In this document: in pieces, positions 61,029 to 64,000 of the stretch
How the letters are laid out: every line of letters starts with the position of its first letter
Numbering within the stretch: the stretch's first letter is position 1
Assembly: GCF_001258055.1 (NCBI RefSeq)
Contig: NZ_CVRM01000004.1
Coordinates: forward strand, 1 to 64,000
Reading direction: 5' to 3'
DNA length: 64,000 nucleotides
Source: Phaeobacter italicus
Lineage (GTDB): Bacteria > Pseudomonadota > Alphaproteobacteria > Rhodobacterales > Rhodobacteraceae
Notes under the pieces: generated by a model
Databases searched by the model: none
What the model was told of the DNA's origin: nothing
The model's input: only the letters and a program-made list of their open reading frames with translations
Position numbers and translations under genes: made by a program

Positions 61029-62228
61029 CTAGTTCTTCAGCAATTCGCCAGAGATGATGAGTTTGCGAACCTCCTGGGTGCCTGCGCCGACCTCAAGCAC
61101 GCGACCGGTCCGGTACAGCCGGTTCACTTCTGTATCACGCATGTAACCCGAGCCGCCGTGAATCTGGACAGCTTTGTCCAGCACGAAGGATGTCGCCTCA
61201 GCGGCCTTGTAGATCGCCGCAGCGGTGAGCTTGTGGATTTCGCCGCGCCCGCCTTCGCCCTCTTCGAGGCCTTCACACATGGCAGCGGTGCGCAAGGACA
61301 GGCTGCGCGCGGCCTCGATCTGCGTATACATGTCGGCCAGCATCGCCTGAACCATCTGAAAACTGGCGATCGGTTTGCCGAATTGCTGGCGTGTCTTGGC
61401 GTAATCGATGGAAATATCCAGCGCCCGCTGCGCAATGCCCAGAGCGTTGAAACAGACGATGGCACGTTCCAGATCAAGTCCGGACATGGTAACGGCAACC
61501 CCGCCATCCAGCTTGCCGACCATGTTTCTGGCCGGAACACGGCAATCTTCGAATACCAGTTCGCCCGTCGGCGAGCCGCGGAATCCCATCTTGTTGAGCT
61601 TCTGCGCCACCTTGAAACCGGGCGTGTCGGTTTCCACGATAAAGGCGGAAATGCCCTTGGCCCCTTTTTCGGGCGATGTCTTGGCATAGACCAGCACCAG
61701 ATCGGCAATCGGCCCATTGGTGATGTAGATCTTGGCGCCGTTCAGGATGTAGTCGTCGCCATCCTTTTTGGCCGTGGTCCGCATCGAGCCAAGCGCATCA
61801 GACCCCGCGCCGGGTTCGGTCAGGCCCAGGGCGCCGATCAGCGTGCCGTCGCACAGACCTGGCAGGTATTTTCGGCGCAACTCGTCATTGGCGTTGCGAT
61901 AGATGTTGTTGACGCACAAATTGTCATGCGCCACATGGGTCAGTCCGATGGCCGCAGAGGACCGCGACAGCTGTTCGGTGATGATGCAGGCCGAGGTGAA
62001 ATCCAACCCAGCGCCGCCGAATTCCGGCGGCACGTTCAGTCCCAGGTAGCCCATTTCGCCCAGCTTGGGGAAAACCGAAGACGGCAGATCATCAGTATCG
62101 TCCATTTCGGCGTTCAGATGGTGGAATTCTGACATGAAGAACTTGCCGGCCTGATCGGCCAGCGCCTGCTGTTCGTCCGTCATGAAATGTGTCGGCAGAG
62201 CGATGTCGTTGCGCAGTTGCTTGTTCAT
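61029..62228 (-). CDS. Acyl-CoA dehydrogenase, isovaleryl-CoA dehydrogenase-like
   Basis: 399-aa ACAD. LGLTEPGAGSDALGSM, NGAKIYITNGPIADL, MSGLDLERAIVCF (Glu at the isovaleryl-CoA dehydrogenase base position), QIHGGSGYMRDTEVNRLYR and GAGTQEVRKLIISGELL. It is a close paralogue of the next gene upstream. ATG at 62228 follows GGGAG; an open extension to 62372 lies inside the neighbouring gene and is rejected. Likely acts on a 3-methyl-branched or similar short acyl-CoA. Confidence 0.92.
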   Translation of the reverse strand: MNKQLRNDIALPTHFMTDEQQALADQAGKFFMSEFHHLNAEMDDTDDLPSSVFPKLGEMGYLGLNVPPEFGGAGLDFTSACIITEQLSRSSAAIGLTHVAHDNLCVNNIYRNANDELRRKYLPGLCDGTLIGALGLTEPGAGSDALGSMRTTAKKDGDDYILNGAKIYITNGPIADLVLVYAKTSPEKGAKGISAFIVETDTPGFKVAQKLNKMGFRGSPTGELVFEDCRVPARNMVGKLDGGVAVTMSGLDLERAIVCFNALGIAQRALDISIDYAKTRQQFGKPIASFQMVQAMLADMYTQIEAARSLSLRTAAMCEGLEEGEGGRGEIHKLTAAAIYKAAEATSFVLDKAVQIHGGSGYMRDTEVNRLYRTGRVLEVGAGTQEVRKLIISGELLKN

Positions 62229-62241
62229 TGTCTCGTCTCCC

Positions 62242-63456
62242 TCAGGCGCGCAAAAGTTCTTCGGCAATGATGATCTTGCGGACTTCGCTTGTGCCCGCGC
62301 CGATTTCCAGCAGCTTGTTGGCGCGGAACAGCCGGTTGATCTCGGTGTCCTGCATGTAGCCAGAGCCACCATGGATATGGCAGGCTTCGGTCACCGCCTT
62401 GTTGAATGCCTCGCCGGCGTAAAGACAGGCCGCCGCTGTCAATTTGTGGATTTCGCCGCGGCCCCCGGCCCCTTTTGGCAGGCCGGTACAGGCGGCCAGC
62501 GCACGATAACTGAAGGCACGCGCGGTTTCGACCTCGGTGTAGATCTCGGCCAATTTCGACTGCATCATTTGGAAACTTGCAATCGGCTTGCCGAATTGTT
62601 CGCGAATCTTGGCGTATTCCAGCCCAAGTTCCAGCGCGCGTTCGGCCATGCCAACGCAGACTGAGGCAACCATGGCACGCTCCAGATCCAGCCCGCTCAT
62701 TACCACCGAAACGCCGGTGTTTTCCTGTCCAACCATGGCGGACGCGGGTACGCGGCAATCCTCAAACACCAGTTCTCCGGTTGGCGAACCGCGAAAGCCC
62801 ATCTTGACAAGCTTTTGCGCCACCTTGAAACCGGGATTGTCCGTCTCGATGATGAAAGCAGAAATGCCCTTGGCGCCCTTCGACTTGTCGGTTTTGGCGT
62901 AAAGCAGGATCACATCGGCAATCGGTCCGTTAGTGATATAGATCTTCGAGCCGTTGATGATGTATTCGTCGCCGTCGCGGCGCGCGGTGGTCGCCATGGA
63001 CCCAAGCGCATCGGACCCCGCGCCCGGTTCGGTCAAGCCCAAAGCACCAACCAGTTCGCCCGAGCAAAGACCCGGCACGTATTTCTTTACCTGCTCTTCG
63101 GATCCATTGCGCAGCAGGTTATTCAGGCACAGGTTGTCATGCGCCCCGTGTGAGAGGCCCACAGCCGGATTCCACTTCGAAATCACCTCGGATACCAGCG
63201 CCTGGGTGAATTCGTTCTGTCCCGATCCACCTAGCTCTTCGGGTGCGGTAATCCCCAGCAGGCCCAGCTCGCCCATCTGCTTGAACAGATCATCGGGCCA
63301 CCATTCCTCGTCATCCATACGCGCTTGCAGCGGGTGCAGCACCTCGCGCGACACCCGATCCACGTGGTCGACGATCTGGCGTTGCTCATCAGTCAAAGAA
63401 TAGTTCGCCCTGATGGCTTCCAGATCAGCCGAGATGGCCTCACTTTGAGTGGTCAT
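62242..63456 (-). CDS. Acyl-CoA dehydrogenase, isovaleryl-CoA dehydrogenase-like
   Basis: 404-aa ACAD, paralogue of the 61029 gene, sharing LGLTEPGAGSDALGSM, MGFRGSPTGELVFEDCRVPA and MSGLDLERAMV, and likewise with Glu at the isovaleryl base position. ACHIHGGSGYMQDTEINRLFR and GAGTSEVRKIIIAEELL close the protein. ATG at 63456 has an ideal GGAGG site; the frame to 63507 would run through operator H. First gene of the operon 63456 to 58473. Confidence 0.92.
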   Translation of the reverse strand: MTTQSEAISADLEAIRANYSLTDEQRQIVDHVDRVSREVLHPLQARMDDEEWWPDDLFKQMGELGLLGITAPEELGGSGQNEFTQALVSEVISKWNPAVGLSHGAHDNLCLNNLLRNGSEEQVKKYVPGLCSGELVGALGLTEPGAGSDALGSMATTARRDGDEYIINGSKIYITNGPIADVILLYAKTDKSKGAKGISAFIIETDNPGFKVAQKLVKMGFRGSPTGELVFEDCRVPASAMVGQENTGVSVVMSGLDLERAMVASVCVGMAERALELGLEYAKIREQFGKPIASFQMMQSKLAEIYTEVETARAFSYRALAACTGLPKGAGGRGEIHKLTAAACLYAGEAFNKAVTEACHIHGGSGYMQDTEINRLFRANKLLEIGAGTSEVRKIIIAEELLRA

Positions 63457-63498
63457 ATAATCCTCCCGCAAAATGTCGTCCGCAGTGTTGACCAAAAT

Positions 63499-63512
63499 CA
63501 AACACATGTTAG
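63499..63512. promoter_or_regulatory. Operator H in a divergent promoter region
   Basis: CAAACACATGTTAG, followed by AAAATAG, matches 11 of 12 defined consensus positions. It is 42 nt from the ACAD start at 63456 (minus) and 83 nt from the crotonase start at 63596 (plus), again a shared divergent site. Confidence 0.7.
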
Positions 63513-63595
63513 AAAATAGATCAAGCCAAGCTTTTGGCGACCTGACGTTAGAAAGCGCGGTGGTCAGAATAGAATACAGGGGGGGAGCTTCGGAA

Positions 63596-64000
63596 ATGAC
63601 TGAGAGCGTTGTTCAATCGCAGGCGCGCGGCAAAGAAGTGCGTATCACGATAAAACGTCCTGACCATCGAAATGCCCTCAACCGCGAGGTCGCGGACGGG
63701 ATCATGGCCGCCATATGTGCTGCCGAGAGGGACAGCGATTGCCGCGTGATCGTTTTGACCGGCGAGGGTGAGCGCGCCTTCTGTGCCGGGGGCGACATCA
63801 AGGCGGGTGCGGATGGCGGCCCGTTTATTCAGGATCCGGCGGACCCGGATCATTTTGCCGGAAGGTTGTTCGAGACGGTACAGGCGTGCCGAAAGCCAAC
63901 GATCGCACGCATCAATGGCGTCGCGATGGGGGCGGGGGCGGGCATCATCTGTGCCTGCGATCTGGCTGTGATGGCGGATCACGCCCGCATCGGAACGCCC
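63596..64000 (+). CDS. Enoyl-CoA hydratase/isomerase family protein (N-terminal part, cut by window end)
   Basis: First 135 residues of a crotonase-fold protein, continuing past the window. Begins MTESVVQSQARGKEVRI; FCAGGDIKAGADG and NGVAMGAGAGIICACDLAVMA form the oxyanion hole. The first hydratase Glu is replaced by Gly. The second catalytic position is just beyond ARIGTP and is not visible. ATG at 63596 lies behind a GGGGGGAG site. Divergent from the ACAD operon, with operator H between. Confidence 0.85.
   Translation, partial: MTESVVQSQARGKEVRITIKRPDHRNALNREVADGIMAAICAAERDSDCRVIVLTGEGERAFCAGGDIKAGADGGPFIQDPADPDHFAGRLFETVQACRKPTIARINGVAMGAGAGIICACDLAVMADHARIGTP

Noticed and set aside
63543-63553. 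GACGTTAGAAAG as a second operator near 63596
   Set aside because: Only a right half-site is present; the left arm does not match, so it was not counted in the regulon.
1-64000. CRISPR arrays, rRNA, tRNA, prophage, toxin-antitoxin or secretion systems
   Set aside because: No regularly spaced repeats, RNA-gene signatures or matching proteins were seen; the repeated element found is the short palindromic operator.

Overview
The window reads as an alphaproteobacterial chromosome or large replicon, most likely a Rhodobacteraceae relative. This is inferred from high G+C, dense operons with 1-16 bp overlaps, the style of the ETF, ACAD and CaiB proteins, and the IS types. No rRNA, tRNA or taxonomic marker is present, so the assignment is a judgement. 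Nearly all of the window is one catabolic island that takes up an unknown carboxylic acid, activates it to a CoA thioester and degrades it by beta-oxidation-like chemistry. It encodes nine acyl-CoA dehydrogenases, four CaiB-type CoA-transferases, seven crotonases, five SDRs, five AMP-forming ligases (one IS-broken, one with a degenerate P-loop), three hot-dog hydratases, three thioesterases and a biotin-dependent acyl-CoA carboxylase.

Layout. (1) 1-4.8 kb: the end of an IS21-like element, a 5'-truncated RND adaptor with its pump, an amine-oxidase remnant and an IS66 remnant. (2) 4.9-7.3 kb: CoA-transferase and ACAD. (3) 7.3-19.8 kb: an SDR, a complete LIV/HAAT-type ABC importer with an acyl-CoA ligase inside the operon, two paralogous periplasmic binding proteins, two crotonases and EtfBA. 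(4) 20-32.7 kb: an ACAD, a pair of CoA-transferases, then a DUF35 protein, a Cys-less SCP2/Ltp2-like protein, a hydratase and a CoA-transferase, followed by an operon with a transglutaminase-like protein, MaoC, a heteromeric ACAD pair, a crotonase and a PaaK-like protein. (5) 32.9-34.0 kb: an intact IS630. (6) 34.1-47.0 kb (minus): an 11-gene operon with an AliB-like dehydrogenase, crotonase, ACAD, CoA ligase, carboxylase, HMG-CoA-lyase-like, MFE2-like SDR, citryl-CoA-lyase-like, ACAD and Meh/HTD2-like hydratase. (7) 47.0-52.1 kb: a dienoyl-CoA-reductase-like Fe-S flavoprotein and an acyl-CoA ligase split by an IS5-family element. (8) 52.1-57.0 kb (minus): a thioesterase, an AraC regulator, an NmrA protein, an Acs-like synthetase and a BadH-like SDR. 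(9) 57.1-64 kb: a double TetR regulator, then thioesterases, a crotonase, a PECR-like SDR and two isovaleryl-CoA-dehydrogenase-like ACADs (minus), and a crotonase cut by the window end.

The unifying observation is a 16-bp palindrome, consensus TCTAACANNTGTTAGA. It occurs just upstream of or between almost every catabolic operon: 7327, 19944, 23560, 27221, 34041, 46996, 57067 and 63499, plus a weak copy at 4864. One copy lies immediately upstream of the gene for a 466-aa protein built from two complete TetR units in tandem (internal period about 216 residues). I infer that this single-chain double TetR is the local repressor of the whole island and is released by a pathway acyl-CoA. The substrate is not determined. 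BadH-like and AliB-like enzymes point to alicyclic (cyclohexanecarboxylate-type) acids. The Ltp2/DUF35/paired-ACAD block points to retro-aldol shortening of a beta-branched or steroid/terpenoid-type side chain. The carboxylase with HMG-CoA-lyase-like and citryl-CoA-lyase-like proteins points to a methyl-branched intermediate that must be carboxylated before cleavage.
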